A model generated the notes under the pieces. The model was not told the DNA's origin. It ran no database searches and worked only from the letters and a program-made list of their open reading frames with translations. 64,000 nucleotides of DNA from Primula veris (taxonomy: Eukaryota > Streptophyta > Magnoliopsida > Ericales > Primulaceae): positions 18,798,631 to 18,862,630 of the forward strand of contig OY821749.1 of NCBI GenBank assembly GCA_963682055.1, given 5' to 3'. This document shows, in pieces, positions 43,152 to 56,755 of this stretch. Position 1 is the first letter of the stretch, and each line of letters opens with the position of its first letter. The position numbers and the translations under genes were made by a program.

Positions 43152-43195
<44 letters not shown>
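43152..43195. repeat. (AT)22 microsatellite
   Basis: Uninterrupted AT dinucleotide run, likely to vary in length between individuals. Confidence 0.95.
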
Positions 43196-43199
<4 letters not shown>

Positions 43200-43329
43200 G
43201 ATTACGAGGATAAAGACCGGCCAATGTGGTTGAAAGGTGATCTTTTATTAATATGAGATAAAGTTACAATCATTTAATATTGGAAATTTAAGTAAATGTA
43301 CTATTATGCTATCTATCCTGAATTGGGGT

Positions 43330-44090
43330 TTACAAGTATTTGGTTTAATTTAGGTCGGATATCTAGAGAGAAGTGTTCTCGTTGTTATCTCTTTTTGGTG
43401 TCACAAGACCAACCTCTTTCCAAGCATCATCAATGATATATTTATATTGTTTTACTTTTACAAGCGACTATTAGATCTAGGTTAGCCTCATTCTTAATCT
43501 AACGGTGGAGAACGGACATTGGGTCACAGACGGCATTAGAGATACGTGGCATCTTCTTAACGACGGAGTTTGCACACCGTTCGGGGTCTTGACACCAATC
43601 CTCTTATCTTTTGCCGCCAACACGATTAGGGTTTCCGTACGACATATAACGTATCATTGATTACTCACGAGGTCCGCAATCTTCCCGAGGTGAGGTGTCA
43701 TCATCAACAGGGGTAATCGGGGTTATCTGCGCCGAAGTGGGCACTTAAGGCAGACCGAGGGGCGAAGCTCGGCACCGGACCGCACGCATACCCTACTTTA
43801 AGGTCTTAATGCCCCGTCTAAACGAGTCTCTCGACCGACGTATCTCAGATCGGGGGAACACAAATATTCCCTCATCATATAAGTATATAACAAAATTGTT
43901 TGTCTCTAACTTGCATATTTTAACACAATTTAGAAGCCTAAATAGACTGATGGGTAGAATATCCTCTACGGATTTTTCGATGCAGAATTCTTTGTATAGA
44001 CTAACGCAAAAGGGTCCCTTTTGATGCCGTCCATATCGGAAGAGGGGCCTCTCTAACTGTGACGATTTATCAGATTTAAAATGCCACATC
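43330..44090. other. GC-richer non-coding block, likely retroelement debris
   Basis: The composition differs from the surrounding AT-rich DNA (words such as GGGGCGAAGCTCGGCACCGG near 43760). No coding domain or terminal repeats were recognised. It resembles leader/LTR debris of a Gypsy element, as at 42120-42840, but I could not align the two. Confidence 0.3.
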
Positions 44091-46237
44091 TAGCTGTCAT
44101 TAGATAGGAACCAAAGACAAAACAAAGAGAAGAAAAACATGGTTAAACAATATTAAGAAATTACAACAGTAAAAGATCAATCTCGTAGTGATCAATCGCT
44201 ATTTTTATTTGTTTATTCCAGAGAGTTTATATTATCACCCATGGAGGGGAATAATTCAGGTGTAATAGTTTTTTTTATATAGTCCAGAATGTTACACTTG
44301 CATCTGGTGTTTGTTAAGTAAACCATTATTTGGGTACCATTGTTCTGAACAATTATACAGTAATAATATTCCTTGACTTGCAAAAAGAAAAAAAACAGTT
44401 CTAAAAAATTAGGATGTCAGTCGGGAACAAGATATGGGATCAGCTGGAAAAGCATACGAATTCTCCAATAGAAATCTCTAAAAATCGAACCTCTATATCG
44501 TCATTTGTCAAGCTTATATTGTTTCGTATCTGGCCTCCTACTTTATCTTAATCCATTGCATGGTGACGTTGCCTCTTTTCACAACAACCATCTCGGTCTA
44601 CCTTTTATATTGTTCGGTAAAAGTAGTTTTGTTTTGATCTGAATGAATACAATTTGTTAGTTAATACAATTCGTTTCTAAACTTGTATTAAAAGGCAATT
44701 TTCTTAATTTGAAACCGTGATGGATTTAGTCATTTCAAGATTTTTTGTTTATTCGAACTGAGTGATAATATATACACATATTATACTTGCTCTTGTACGT
44801 CTTGTGGGTCGTGACTTAAACAAAAACACAAACTTTGTTGTCCTCACTCCTCATTACTCTCACAAGTAGCGTCGCAGTGAAGATGCATGCACATAATTAT
44901 ACATTCGTGGTCGCTTCCATGGAGATACAAAATCCAAGATCCAACTTTGAGAAACACAGACAGTTTGATGTGATTTTTCCATCATCTAAATGAATAGTCG
45001 GGCCAACTTTTTTCCCACTTGATGATCACAATTCACAATAATAGACATGAGGTAATCTTGGTCTTTTGGGCTGCTAATGAATTGAAGCATTCACGAACAA
45101 GGACAAGTTATGCTCGTTAAAACCTCGGCTCTTGTTTGTTTGTTTACAAATTATTCGAGTCTAAATAAAAATATAAGGCTTCTTTCTTTAAACGAGCCGA
45201 GTTTGAACGAAAGTATAATTTTCTACAAAAATACTCCCTAAATACGAAAATAATTTTTTTCGTAAAAAATTAATGAGCCTAACCGAGCCTGAACCCTTTT
45301 AATTAGTTAATGAGCCAGTTTGAGATTGATCATTTAGACTCGCCATGAACACTAGTTGAGTCTGAAAGAACATATCAAGCAAAAAAATCCAGCTCGAACA
45401 CAACAAAATTCGGCTCATCTCCTTTTGCATCCTATTGGTCTTATGATTTTGTCGGCCTACCAACTCCAAGAGCTAATTGAAGTGTATGATTTCAGCTAAA
45501 CAAACTTTCTCACTTAAGATTAGGGTAACAGTTGTATCATGAGCATTGTGTATAATGATTACAGTGTAGCTATACAAATTATGTGGTTGCCCAACAAATG
45601 AGTAACTGTGCCAATACCGTAATGATTTTGTAAGATCGTCCAGGAATTTTAAATCTAGAGAATAATGATTTTTTGCTAGATGATAATTAACAGTACTTGA
45701 CACCAGAATCAGATGCCACAAGAGTGAACATAACGCAGACTGCTAATTCTGCATATGAGAAAAGTTTTTTGTGACATGACGAAATTGGCCCTTTCACCAC
45801 TTGTTTTACCATAAAGTGCAGACAAACATAGGATTCGGTAGTTAGTACTTCGTAGTGACAATCAAGGGGTCAAGAACACCTTCAGAGAAGAACTTCTTTA
45901 ATAATTTATACTCAGAGATGCAAAAGCATAAGACTAGAGCATCAAAAACACGGCACGGGCAAGGTTTCCAAATACAGTGCAGCCACGCAAGGGATATTAA
46001 TAATTATCGGGGATATTAATACAAGACAGACCATAAATGGAGTACTAAATATTACCAAATGAAAACAAATAAAAGGGATATTACCCATTCCATATCAGAA
46101 CACCTCAAAACTCCAAAAAAATGAAATTACAAATCATGCAAAAGGAACATCAAGGTTCACGCTCAACATAAAACGTGGAGGAAACAACCAAGAAAAATAT
46201 TTCTTTTGGTTTCTTCTACATGGTAAAAATTTCGTCT
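44091..46237. other. intergenic, no gene seen
   Basis: AT-rich spacer. The right end presumably contains the 3' UTR of the PRP3 gene. I found no bounded repeats. Confidence 0.4.
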
Positions 46238-49200
46238 TTACACATCTTCGGTGTAATTAACAGCAAGATCCCAATAATGACCAACCCCGGCATCATTCAA
46301 TATCTTCCGTGCAGCAGCTTCAGTCCTACATTCATGAACAGAAAACCTATGAAAGCTGCTTTTCGCTACACTCCCTTGCCAAACCAACATACACCTATTC
46401 AAAGGTTTCTCTACCTCATCTGCCCCCTCACCTTCAACCTCCTCGTTTTTTTTCCAATCTATTCGCTTAAGCATAAGCTTCCCATACCTTTTAATAGACT
46501 TATTTCCACCCTCAACAACCACAACGCTAATCCCATCTGATATCACAGCACAACCAGTTAAACGGTTTTCCTGGGCATTCACATCGACTTTAAAACGTAA
46601 TTTCTTGGGTGAAAGGTCGTTAATTTTATAAACCGACACAATAGTTTCTATATTCAGGTCGCCGAAAAGCTTTCTCTCTCTCTTCTCACGACGTTCGTCG
46701 GGGGTGAGTTTTCTCGCAATGTTTCTGTCCACGTGGGCTTGTTCACGTTCAACAGCTGCACTTCTTATCTCCATTTCTAGCTTTGTCGGATCTTGAGTCG
46801 CCTCAGACCCTAAGACTTTCATGAGATTGCTCATTCTTACTTTAGCTTTCGGGGGTTCTATTAGGCCTTGTCTAATCATCTCTTGTCTGTCTTTTTCTCT
46901 AGCTAAACGACGTTGCGTTCTCAGTTTCTTTTGTTCTTTTTTAGTTAGCTTCAGGGGCTGAGGTGGCGGGGGTGCTGGTTCGGCAGGGGGTTCAATAGGT
47001 CGTGGGTGTTCCAGGTAAATAGTAAATTTATCCATTTTCAGTTGATTCTCAGATATGGATCCATCAGTAATATCATCGTATGTGCCAGATGACAGAAGAG
47101 GTTGATCCCTAATACATTATAATAGAAGAAAGATTAGAAGAGGCCATTGTTCTATTAACTGCGGTATATCACAGGAAACAAGACAAATAATGAATAAGAA
47201 AGAGGAAGTCCCTACATATACTTTAAAAAGAAACTGCCATAGAGAAGATGCACTGTCCTTAAATTATTATTTGGGGAATCCTCTGAAATAAGACTTAACA
47301 CCACGATTATTCAAATACCCTCCATGGTAATTGTAGTCAATCAACACTTAATTTTAACTTTATTCACTATGGTAAAGACATTTTAGTCCTTATGAACAAT
47401 AACTGTCGTACTTGAAAGTTGAAATGACCATCACCTTTGATATATAAAAGCTCAAATGATTTACAAGTAATATAAAAGCAAACTTATTGTCCAGTCTAAA
47501 GGTTTTGAATAACTTGATAGACAACAAGTTCCACTAAAACCAAATTGCTGTTTCTCCAAATACATACACTAGCGGATCAACTTAGCCTGAAGGTTGATCA
47601 CGTTATAAACAAAAAAAACAGTGTAGAGTAATAATATCACATATCACCATGATCATTAAGTTAGAACATCTTAATTAACGTATCAGTTAATTAACTCCAC
47701 ATACATGATCCAAGAAAGCAACACTTACCACCATTCAACTGTAGGGATCACTTCTTTTGGTTTCTCTTTGATGGTAACAACTCTCTCTGATACTTCAATT
47801 AAATTTGGATTTATATCGGGCTCGGCTTTTGCTTTTGCCAGCTGTGCCTGCTTCACTTTCAACTCTTTCTCTCGTTCTTCTCCAAAGTGACTCTGCAATC
47901 AATATGGGAACACAAAAATGAAAACCAAGAAACAGAGAGAAAAAAGAAACATAAGAAACAAAAGAGTTCAAATAATTACCTTCATTCTAATGATGTTTGC
48001 GTCTCTTGACCATTTACCTTCATCCACAAATTGAAAATTACTCTTTTTGGGCCTCAAGAGCTTTTTAGGGTCAATGCCCATCCTCGGGTCAAAATGAGGG
48101 TTCTTTTCTGGGTCCACATCTAGCTCAGGTTTAAGGATTTGAAATGCCTCTTTCTTCTGCTTGTTAATGTTTACCTGAAGAATTTTTCCAAAATAAGAAC
48201 CACAGAAGAGAGTTAGACATATCACTTAATAGGGTTCTTTAACTGTTCTGTACACCAACGTTGCACACTTTTTTGATTTTGTACACTAACCTAAAAGTTC
48301 GAAACTGTTCGTTATAACCCACTGGTTGAGTGGCTGTAAGCTTCCATCTAAATTGACAAAAAATGACCATTTTAACCCTGAAATTAGACAGAAACGGTTG
48401 TAATATAATCTCATCATCATTAATCATCAAACTAAGCATTAATCCAATAATTAGGGACCGGCTAAGTTTATGCTGTGATCTGTTTCTGCTAGTTTACAAA
48501 AACCATGTTAGGTCAGTCATCAGTGTACAGAATAGAAAAAAGTGCGCAAGGTTGGCGGAAAAACATTAAAAAACACTCAAAAGGGAATGGATATTAGGAA
48601 ACAAAAGAACTACTTGCAGGCTTGCACACTAAAATTTACCCAAAGTAACTGCGGCTGGACCATGCCAAAGTGTAACTTCTGAGATTACACAAATGGTCTC
48701 TCTGGGGAAATTTTGGAGTGCATATACCAGTGCTCTATTGAAAAAGTAACTAACCTTAAGGGTGCTGAGGTTGGATGCTTTAGATTTATTATTCACCAAA
48801 TTGCCGTGCTCGTCAATTTCTCTGCCTAAAGCATCCAAGCGAAGAACGGGAGCCTTAGAGGGCTTTGGCTGGATATTCACCTCGGCGGGAATATTCCCTG
48901 GAAACATATTTATTATTGGACCGAAATGTGGGTCTTGTCGGAACCCCAAATTTAATGCAAGTTCTTGTGCACGTTTAACAGCTTCGAGATCAGGTGCTTT
49001 AAGCATGGGTTGTGATATTACAGTAGAAGCATTTATAGTTGTAGTTGATGGTCCTTTAGATCCTTCCTTCGACCCCATTGGAGGTTTTGCTTCTGAACTA
49101 GTGCTGTATTTAGTAATCTATATGACAAAAAGAAAGAAAGAGAAACAAAGAGCATTCCATCAATTGCATGGCTAGACAATAAAGATAAAGACGAAGAATG

Positions 49201-52200
49201 ATTAGTCATTTGAAAAACTACGTGTATTAAAGAGAGAAACAGAAAGGTTTTGCAGCATTTCTCTTTTGTTTCTCGATTGATAACTAGATAAATCTAAAAC
49301 TGGTCTTGAACACTTGGTGAACTGTTTTTTTCTTTTTCTTTTTCTTTTTAAAATATATTTAATAAATTGGACAAACAGAAATAAACTATTCATGCTTGCA
49401 TGCTGTTTTCCGCAATAATGCAATCTTTCTAAAATAAATACATCTGTGATTGGGCAACCTGGACCTTCAGATTCCAAAAAGTGAAGGAAATCTTCAATTT
49501 ACAATATAACAAACTTGTTTTCAAATTAATCTTTTTAATTCTATAGGTGTTTGCCTACTTTGTCTTTTAACAAGTCTTTCTACTTCTTTAACTGATAAGA
49601 ATTATGATAGGAATTAGCAGTTTTCATAACTTATTCTTAAGCAAAAACTCATTTTATAGGTAGAAAGAAAGTTGGATGGAAGGATCATTTCTGTTTTTAG
49701 TTTAGGATCACTGCAAATGAGAATAAAAACGGAAAGTGTTGCTATTAAACAACACATATAAAAAGTAAACCTACCAGCAAAGGATCCTTTGGCTTTCCAT
49801 CCTTGTGTGATTGCAACGCTCTCATTTGCAAAGCTTTCTTGGCTTTTGCTAAAGCTTCAAGAGAGAAAATTGCTGTTTTACTGGCCGAAGATGACCCATC
49901 TGTACTAGATTTTCCAGGAACCTCATGAGATCCGGTAATATTAACTCCCTTATTTTCATTGATTGGTAAAATCGAAGATACCTTGGTAGCAGGGGAACGA
50001 GGAGGTGCCAAAGAGGTGGCAGATATGGGCCTGGGCGACCCATTAATTGATGCTAAAGAAGCCTGTGAACAGAAGTTATAATAAAATCAGCCAACAAATT
50101 GTTTAAAAGAAGCCAAAATAAAAGCAATTCTATCCGGAATGCTGTTATTCAACAAAAATAAAAATTTGCCAGACCATGAAAAAACAAATTATATGCTCTA
50201 GCTTAAACCTTTTATATTCGAACTATAACATAATCAGACTTTGTAACGGGGTTTTATAGGTTTAGTACACCAAACTATCTGCTTTTAACGATTTGGGTAC
50301 CCACCTTTCAAATTTTCCAATTTAGGTACCACACTATAATAAATTTCTAATTTAGGTACCACCGTCTAAATAAATCACGGAATCACGTCACGTGACATTT
50401 GACAAACATTAATTTGAGAGGCTAATTTGACAATTTTGCATAAAAAAATGTCATCCTATAAAAATATTTTTCCCAATTTCACAAATAACAAAAATTTGGA
50501 TTATATGCTAAAAGTTTTTCTAGGATGACATATTTTTTTGTAAAATTGTCAAATTAACATATCAAATTAATGTTTGACAAATGTCACGTGACATAATTTC
50601 ATGATTTATTAAGACGGTGGTACCTAAATTGGAAATTTATTATAGTGTGGTACCTAAATTAGAAAATTTGAAAGGTGGGTACCCAAATCGTTAACCGTAC
50701 TATAGTTTGGGGTAGTAAATGTATTTTTTCCCACTTTGTAACTGTTAAAAAGGCAATCTCAGTTTTCTCTACGTAAAGGCAAGAACTCAAGACAAATAAA
50801 CTAGAATTGATATCAGCTTTATTTTAAATACATGGGCCTAGAATAAGGTTGAACCAGATGTCCAATAAATATCAGTTGACGTGTGTTCTAAACTTCTAAT
50901 CTTTTATTTCCACACTATAGAAAAGCAGCTCCAGCATCCAAATGGCATCCCTAGTACCCTACATTCTTTGCAGCAGTTTAAAATGATTCTCAATTAACAA
51001 TATTCCAAAAGTAATGTAGAGGTATGCAAAGGAAACTCACATGAAGCTATAATCTAAGATGACATGTAATTCTGCCCAAGAGAAGAACCACTAAGATAAC
51101 ATTTCCATAATGAGACAAAGCACCATTAATGAGATTAATGAAATTGCAGCTCTCGGTGTTTATGATGCATTTCAGAATTAGAACAAGGAAAAAGAGCAGT
51201 CTTGCAAGTTTCGAATGCTTAACATTATTGAGATTCTTCAACTTTTACAATGTCACCGAAATCAACCGCCACATTAAAGATGGCTGTTCAAGAATGTGCG
51301 TACTACAATCATACACCTCTATGACATCAATTCACATGCCATTTCCAATACTTAACAATGGCACTCTCACTAATTAATCAATTGTCAAAAAATTAACAAA
51401 AGCTTTAGGTTCAGCTGAAACCTATGTTTGACAGTTGGAAAAAAGTGAACCCTATGTTTGGCCGTTTGGGAGAAATACAAGTAAAGACGAAGGGTTCAGA
51501 GTGGCACTGTTGAAAAACATAAAAACACAAATAACTATTAAAGATTTATCCACAGAAGGTACATAAAGTGCAAGGAAAAAAAAACTAGATAAATGTGAAC
51601 TACATGAGAAGAACCTTTACGAGAACTCGTTATAGGTGACGCGTAGTACGGGTTCTTATCGCCTGAAGCACACTGTGTTCCATGAGTAAAACAAGGCATT
51701 AACTTTAATGCTTACCATTTTTCTCCTTAATTAAAAAAGGAGATCTCAGGGTTCCATGTCAAGGCTCATAGGATTCAAACACACAACCTCCTCCTTGAGA
51801 ATGTGGGTTGTGGCAACTAAGCTAGCCTTAATGCCGACATAATTCCCAAAATCTTAATGGTTTTCATATACTACGGATATAAACTTCTGATTTTGACTTG
51901 TGAGTGCTCAAACCGTGTATGTGTGACTACAAAAGGTATATGAGAAAAACATTTATCAACTTATCAACAGATATGTTCAAAAAAATTGTAGGCCTTATCA
52001 CCTAAGGCACTAGCAGACCTCTGAGTAGCAAAAGGCCATTTAACTTGCCATGAAAAATACTCCTCAATATCATGATTTAGTGAAATACCTAGACGTTAAG
52101 GAGCTTTCGTGGTATATGACAATTATGCACAGGGATGCGCTCACATTCAACACACCAAGTGATTTTAAATTAGAGCAGCTTATCCAGAGATCACATAAGC

Positions 52201-54657
52201 TGCATGGAGCTGGAAATCAATTATACTTTTTTAACCGCCTGCTCAAGATCCAGGTGAATACTAAATAGAAATAAAACAAAGTTGCCCTATTTGGTTTAAA
52301 GTTGGAAATCAAATTGAACTTCATAAATAACTACATAGTACATATACAAAACCAGGAACTTAAGAACGGGCCTTGTCTGCCCTTTCAAGGGTTGTTATCC
52401 CACACACTACACTCAAAAGCATATTCCAACCTTATATTTACTCAATGTTACATCAACGGAAACCTATCCATGAACGAAAACCTCTTAAAACACACAAATA
52501 TTTCGTAGAAAATAGTTCACGAACCCAATAAAAACCCTATCGATGAACGACGGAACCCATGTAAGGGCATACATTGAAATCTAAATAATATTAAACCTTA
52601 AAATTCTATTGATTGAGCCCACTATTATGAGGACGTATCTGGTCTACTTGATACTTTCCCCACATAACTATCTCAAGGTTTTCCATAAAAGCTAGTAAAT
52701 ACAGAGAGACAGTGCAAAAACAGACTAGCAATACTATAACTATATCAAAATAATCTATACAGAAACTGAAAAAGTACAGAAGATTTTTACGCTTTTGTAC
52801 CCTCTCCTTTCACTTCATTTTGGTTTAGTTCCCTCTGCTACAAATTACTTTTTAAGTACCCTTTACTTGAACAATATCACAATTTCGTTCCCTAGCGTTA
52901 ATTATCGGATGTAATGACGACGTGGCACTGAAAAAAATTACTAAATTACCCATTTATCTACTGGAAATTGGTGCTGTGGTGTTAATGACATCACAGACAC
53001 ATCATCATTTCATCTAACAATTAATGGTAAGGCATAAAACCATGAGATTGTTAAACTGGTGGGTACTAAAAAATATTATCGATAGTCAAGCGCACTAAAC
53101 CATAATGGAGTGAAATTAGAGGGTAAAAAACATAGAAACTCCCAAATACTACACTCAAAAGCCTATTCAAACCAGATATTTACTCAAATGTTACATCGAC
53201 GAAAACCTACTCCTATGACCTTTATTATAGGAGTAAGTAACCTCTTCAAACACACAAATATTCAGTAAAAAATAGTTCATGAACCCAATAAAAACCCTAT
53301 ACATGAACGACAAAACCCATTTACCCATTTAGGGGCATACATTGAAATCTAAATTAAATTAAACCTTAGAATTCCATTGGTTGGAGCTAGGGGAGGAGCT
53401 AGGCGGGGACTGATAGGAGCTCCAGCCACCCCATATTATTCAAAATACCCTACCAGCCAAATGTATATTTTACGTATAAACTTATAAAAATAGTGTTTTA
53501 GCCCACCATATATTCTTTCGGAATTTCAACTCCCCGATATCCAGACCCTAGCCCCGCCATTATTTTGTTGACGTATCTGGTCCACTTAATATTTTCCCCA
53601 CATAACTATCTCAAGGTTCTCCATAAAAGCTAGTAATACTAAGAACAGAGAGACAGTGTCAAAAACAGACTAACAATAGTATAAACTATATCTACGGAAA
53701 CTGAAAAGCTACTTAGCAGTGAATAATGAGACGTAGTTCTAACAGGGAAGCCAAACAAAAATAACTTTAATGAAAAAAAAATCATAATAATAACAATACT
53801 AAAAATCATAATAATCATAGTAATAATAATGTTAATAACTATTAATCTACTGAATAATAATAATACATATTCAGTAGATTAATAGTTCACAAACCCAATA
53901 AAATCCTATTCATTAATGACGGAACCGTGCAGAGGCATTGAAATCCAAATAATATTAAAATTCTATTAGTCAGGTCCACTTAATATTTTCCTATCTCTAG
54001 GTCTTCCATAAAAGCTACAGAAACTGTAAAATATATCAAAATAATCTCTACAGAAACTGAAAAACTAATTAACAATAATAATAATACCTTAAAATTATTA
54101 TCCCCATTGACAGGCTCTTTTGGGTCGTCGGCCTTATCACCAAACCGCCTCCTCGGCTTCTTCCCCTCTCCCGCCACATCATCATTGTAAACCCTAGACC
54201 TCTTCTCTCCCCTCTCCTCCCTACCATCCTCTCTCTCCTCCTCTCGGTTCTTTGACCTCTTATCCCCCCTCTCCTCCCTCCCGTCCTCTCTCTCCTCCTC
54301 TCGGTTCTTCAACCTGTGGTGGTGCCTATCACTGTGTCTCCGGTGATGATCGGATTCCACCACGTCATCAACCCTCGACCTCTTCTCGGCCCTCTCCTCG
54401 CTGTTCCCCCTCTCCTTCCGCTTGCTCCTCCTCTCCAACGAGCCTTCTCTCTCATCGTCGCGGTGTTTGGAGCTCCGGTGGCGGCGGCGGCGGCGATCGG
54501 GGGAGTCTCCGTCGTTGTTCCTGTAAATATTGAATAAGTTTAAATTTTATTTGATTAAAAATTTAAATGAAAACCCTAACACTAACAGTAGATATTCAGA
54601 TACATAGATATATATATATAAATAGAGAGAGAGTTACGGATCATTATCGACCCCCAT
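46238..54657 (-). CDS. PRP3: PRP3, U4/U6 snRNP splicing factor (RDM16-type), seven exons, 777 aa
   Basis: Core protein of the U4/U6.U5 tri-snRNP in the nucleus; it binds the U4/U6 duplex. Exons: 54657-54638, 54520-54088, 50062-49775, 49117-48755, 48174-47980, 47892-47729 and 47108-46238. All introns are GT-AG and the sum is 2,334 nt in one frame. The N-terminal exon is Arg/Asp/Glu/His-rich with a 19-residue internal duplication (EEEREDGREERG in each unit). The central PRP3 domain includes NPHFDPRMGIDPKKLLRPK and the PTVEWWDQPLL joint. The last exon has the basic LTKKEQKKLRTQRR helix, then the C-terminal DUF1115 region with CMLVWQGSV and the tail ending HYWDLAVNYTEDV. The length is close to the plant homologue, which in Arabidopsis (RDM16) also affects RNA-directed DNA methylation. 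Introns carry several hairpin elements, listed separately. Confidence 0.95.
48243..48565. mobile_element. inverted-repeat (MITE-like) element in PRP3 intron 4
   Basis: The left end has CAACGTTGCACACTTTTTTG followed by ATTTTGTACACT. Read in reverse, the right end has CAACCTTGCGCACTTTTTTC followed by TATTCTGTACACT. The arms of ~50 bp are imperfect. Target duplication not resolved. Confidence 0.65.
50248..50732. mobile_element. Mutator-like foldback MITE (485 bp) in PRP3 intron 2
   Basis: Almost the whole element is an inverted repeat. Arms of ~220 bp share, for example, ACGATTTGGGTACCCACC and GTCACGTGACATTTG, and meet near 50490. It is flanked by ACTTTGTAAC on both sides (50238-50247 and 50733-50742), a 9-10 bp duplication of Mutator type. 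Transcription of the intron would produce a long hairpin. Confidence 0.88.
52500..54060. repeat. segment present three times in PRP3 intron 2
   Basis: Copies lie at about 52500-52760, 53270-53700 and 53885-54060, all direct. Shared words include GAACCCAATAAAA, CATTGAAATC, TATCTGGTC and CCATAAAAGCTA, ending in an AAACTGAAAA tract. The third copy ends ~30 bp from the exon-2 donor, so part of the intron's 5' end is duplicated downstream. Copies differ by many substitutions and indels. Confidence 0.75.
52790..53145. mobile_element. inverted-repeat (MITE-like) element in PRP3 intron 2
   Basis: Left end TACCCTCTCCTTTCACTTCA then TTTTGGTTTAGT. Read in reverse, the right end is TACCCTCTAATTTCACTCCA then TTATGGTTTAGT. 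The arms are about 40-50 bp. It lies between copies of the triplicated intron segment. Target duplication not resolved. Confidence 0.65.
54199..54312 (-). repeat. 57-bp coding tandem repeat in PRP3 exon 2
   Basis: Two adjacent 57-bp units keep the frame and encode 19 residues each (KNREEEREDGREERG plus KRS-type spacers). They lengthen the charged N-terminal region without disturbing the conserved domains. Confidence 0.88.
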
Positions 54658-54699
54658 TTGATTCTGCTTTTGATGATGAGGTTCGATTGAACGTCAGGT

Positions 54700-55560
54700 A
54701 ATATTATAGGTTTAGAGAAAAAGAGATATATGATTTGGGGAATTTTGATTTTATTAGGTTTATTGAATTTTGGATTATGTTAAAGGTAAAACTATAAATT
54801 ACTATAATGAGTCACGCTTTTAATTCTAATTTCCATAAAGTCAGTATCAGATCAACCTAGTTTCCATAAATACGTTTAATTCTTAATTGTAAAAATTTCG
54901 TATTTAAAATTATAGAACAATTTTTTAAATAATACGATCAAATAGTTTAAATACCTAAGTATACAACTAAAATTTGAAAATTATCGTTTTGAAAATTTAG
55001 ATACCATGTTTTTATAAGTCAAATTTGCAGGTATTTTGTATGGAACAATTATATATTGACTGATATAGTATTTTTTTTATAGCGTATTTACTGCTTTTAA
55101 ATCTAATTCTCTTTACGGACACATGTTTACCTTTCTATGTTCTGGCCACTTTAACGATGATAGTTTTAATGAGAACAAATCGCAACTTTTCTTATCTATG
55201 ATTCTATCTCCTCCGTCGTCTTTTTCTTTGTGATCTCTCTATATGATTCTTTCTCAGTGTTAACTCTAATCGGAATTCGATTTTCCAACGAGAATTATAG
55301 ATTAGGTTGGTGATGATTAAGCGCTACTAAGGAACTTTACAATCGCACTTATAATATGTAATATGTATTCTGCATTTTTGCTAAGATACGTAATTTTTTA
55401 CGACGTTTGATATTAGAAAAAAAATTGTTTGAGAGATGCAACTAGTAACTCCGATCAATAATTAACTACTAGTATTATCTAAATGATCACTCTTAGCATG
55501 ACCCCTAACATCACATCCTAATTGAATACAACATATCACTATTTCTCAAACTTTCCGTTT
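54700..55560. other. upstream of PRP3, no gene seen
   Basis: AT-rich. It probably includes the PRP3 promoter immediately left of 54720; no clear TATA or other element was fixed. Confidence 0.35.
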
Positions 55561-55584
55561 AAGTTAGTGAATATATATTTTTAT

Positions 55585-55760
55585 TATAAGCTTAGAAACA
55601 AACCTTTCAAAAAGGGTACTACTTAGATCTTTAGTAAACACATATGCAACTTGATGTTCAGCATACATGATTATAAATAAGACCGTCATTCCGTTTATCC
55701 TTAATGAAATGTTTGTCCAGATTAATGAGTTTAGTCTGATCATGTTGCACTTTTTTTTTT
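55585..55760 (-). pseudogene. decayed Copia RNase H tail fragment
   Basis: The minus-strand frame contains AEHQVAYVFTKDLSST, recognisable as the QVADxFTKxLS motif at the end of Copia RNase H, with a few residues on each side. The rest of the element is absent. It is unrelated in position and orientation to the intact Copia copy. Confidence 0.55.
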
Positions 55761-55818
55761 CCTCGTGTTGCACATAATTATGAGCAATTGGCCAATACCG
55801 ATGGCCGGTTTGTTGCAC

Positions 55819-56755
55819 AACAAAGCACCATTGGACCTTCTCATTTAATAATTAAGTCATGAACAATGATTTTCAAACATCAATAAGTTATGTGTACAAC
55901 TCACTACACATATCCACACAGGCACACGTATAAATGATGTGTTGGTTTTAATTGGTTACAAATTCTTTTGAAATCTACTTGTCACTTTTTCTCCCTCTCC
56001 GATAACTACAATAAAAGCACGATTGGATCTTATCATTTAATCGTTAAGTCTTGAAGAATAATTTTCAAACATCACAAAGTTATGTGTAAGAAAGTTATGC
56101 ACATAAAAAAAAATTGTTCAAACATGGTAGACCACATACTATATGACCACTTTCGCACTAGTTATCTCTATCACATTTTGCGTCTTTACTTCTCAATGTC
56201 ACGAGTTTCTCAGCAAGGAGAGTATAATATCCCGAGGTTGACCTCCTATCAGTTGTCGTACCTGCATAATCTGTATAGGTATATGTTTTAAGTATCAAAA
56301 TATCGAATTCGATAGTTATAAGTTTTTAACTTCCCTAGTACAGTATCATAAAACAATGCAAGATGGATGCATTGTACACCACGGGTGTGTGATATCAAAT
56401 ACTATATTCCAATGCATATGTGATTATATATCGAGTATGGAACTTTTGTCCCTTATTTCATGTCCCCTTACATATATTGATACACTCTAACAATTATTTT
56501 TAATAGAAAAGTCACACACAATTTAATTTGAAATAAATGAAAAAAAAAATAGTATAATTTAATTAGTGAAATAAACAAATCATTTAGAGCAATATTATGT
56601 CCAAATATTATGAAGTTTGTATAGAATATATTATAAAACTCGAGAAAAATGCGAAAAAAGTTGATTTTTTTTTTTAATTTGGAAGAAAATAAGAGAGGGG
56701 ACACAAAATGAGAAAGTAAATAATGGAGAGATGATCCACTATTATATATCTTAGA
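55819..56755. other. intergenic, no gene seen
   Basis: AT-rich spacer with no supportable gene. Confidence 0.35.

Larger units (their letters stand above)
50743..54087. other. rest of PRP3 intron 2
   Basis: The 4-kb intron 2 (50063-54087) contains no coding exon that I can support. It holds the foldback MITE, a second inverted-repeat element (52790-53145) and a triplicated segment beside exon 2. The remainder is AT-rich and unstructured. Confidence 0.5.

Noticed and set aside
54252..54537. Plus-strand Pro/Ser-rich frames opposite PRP3 exon 2
   Set aside because: They mirror the charged minus-strand coding repeat, which is supported by splicing and family similarity.
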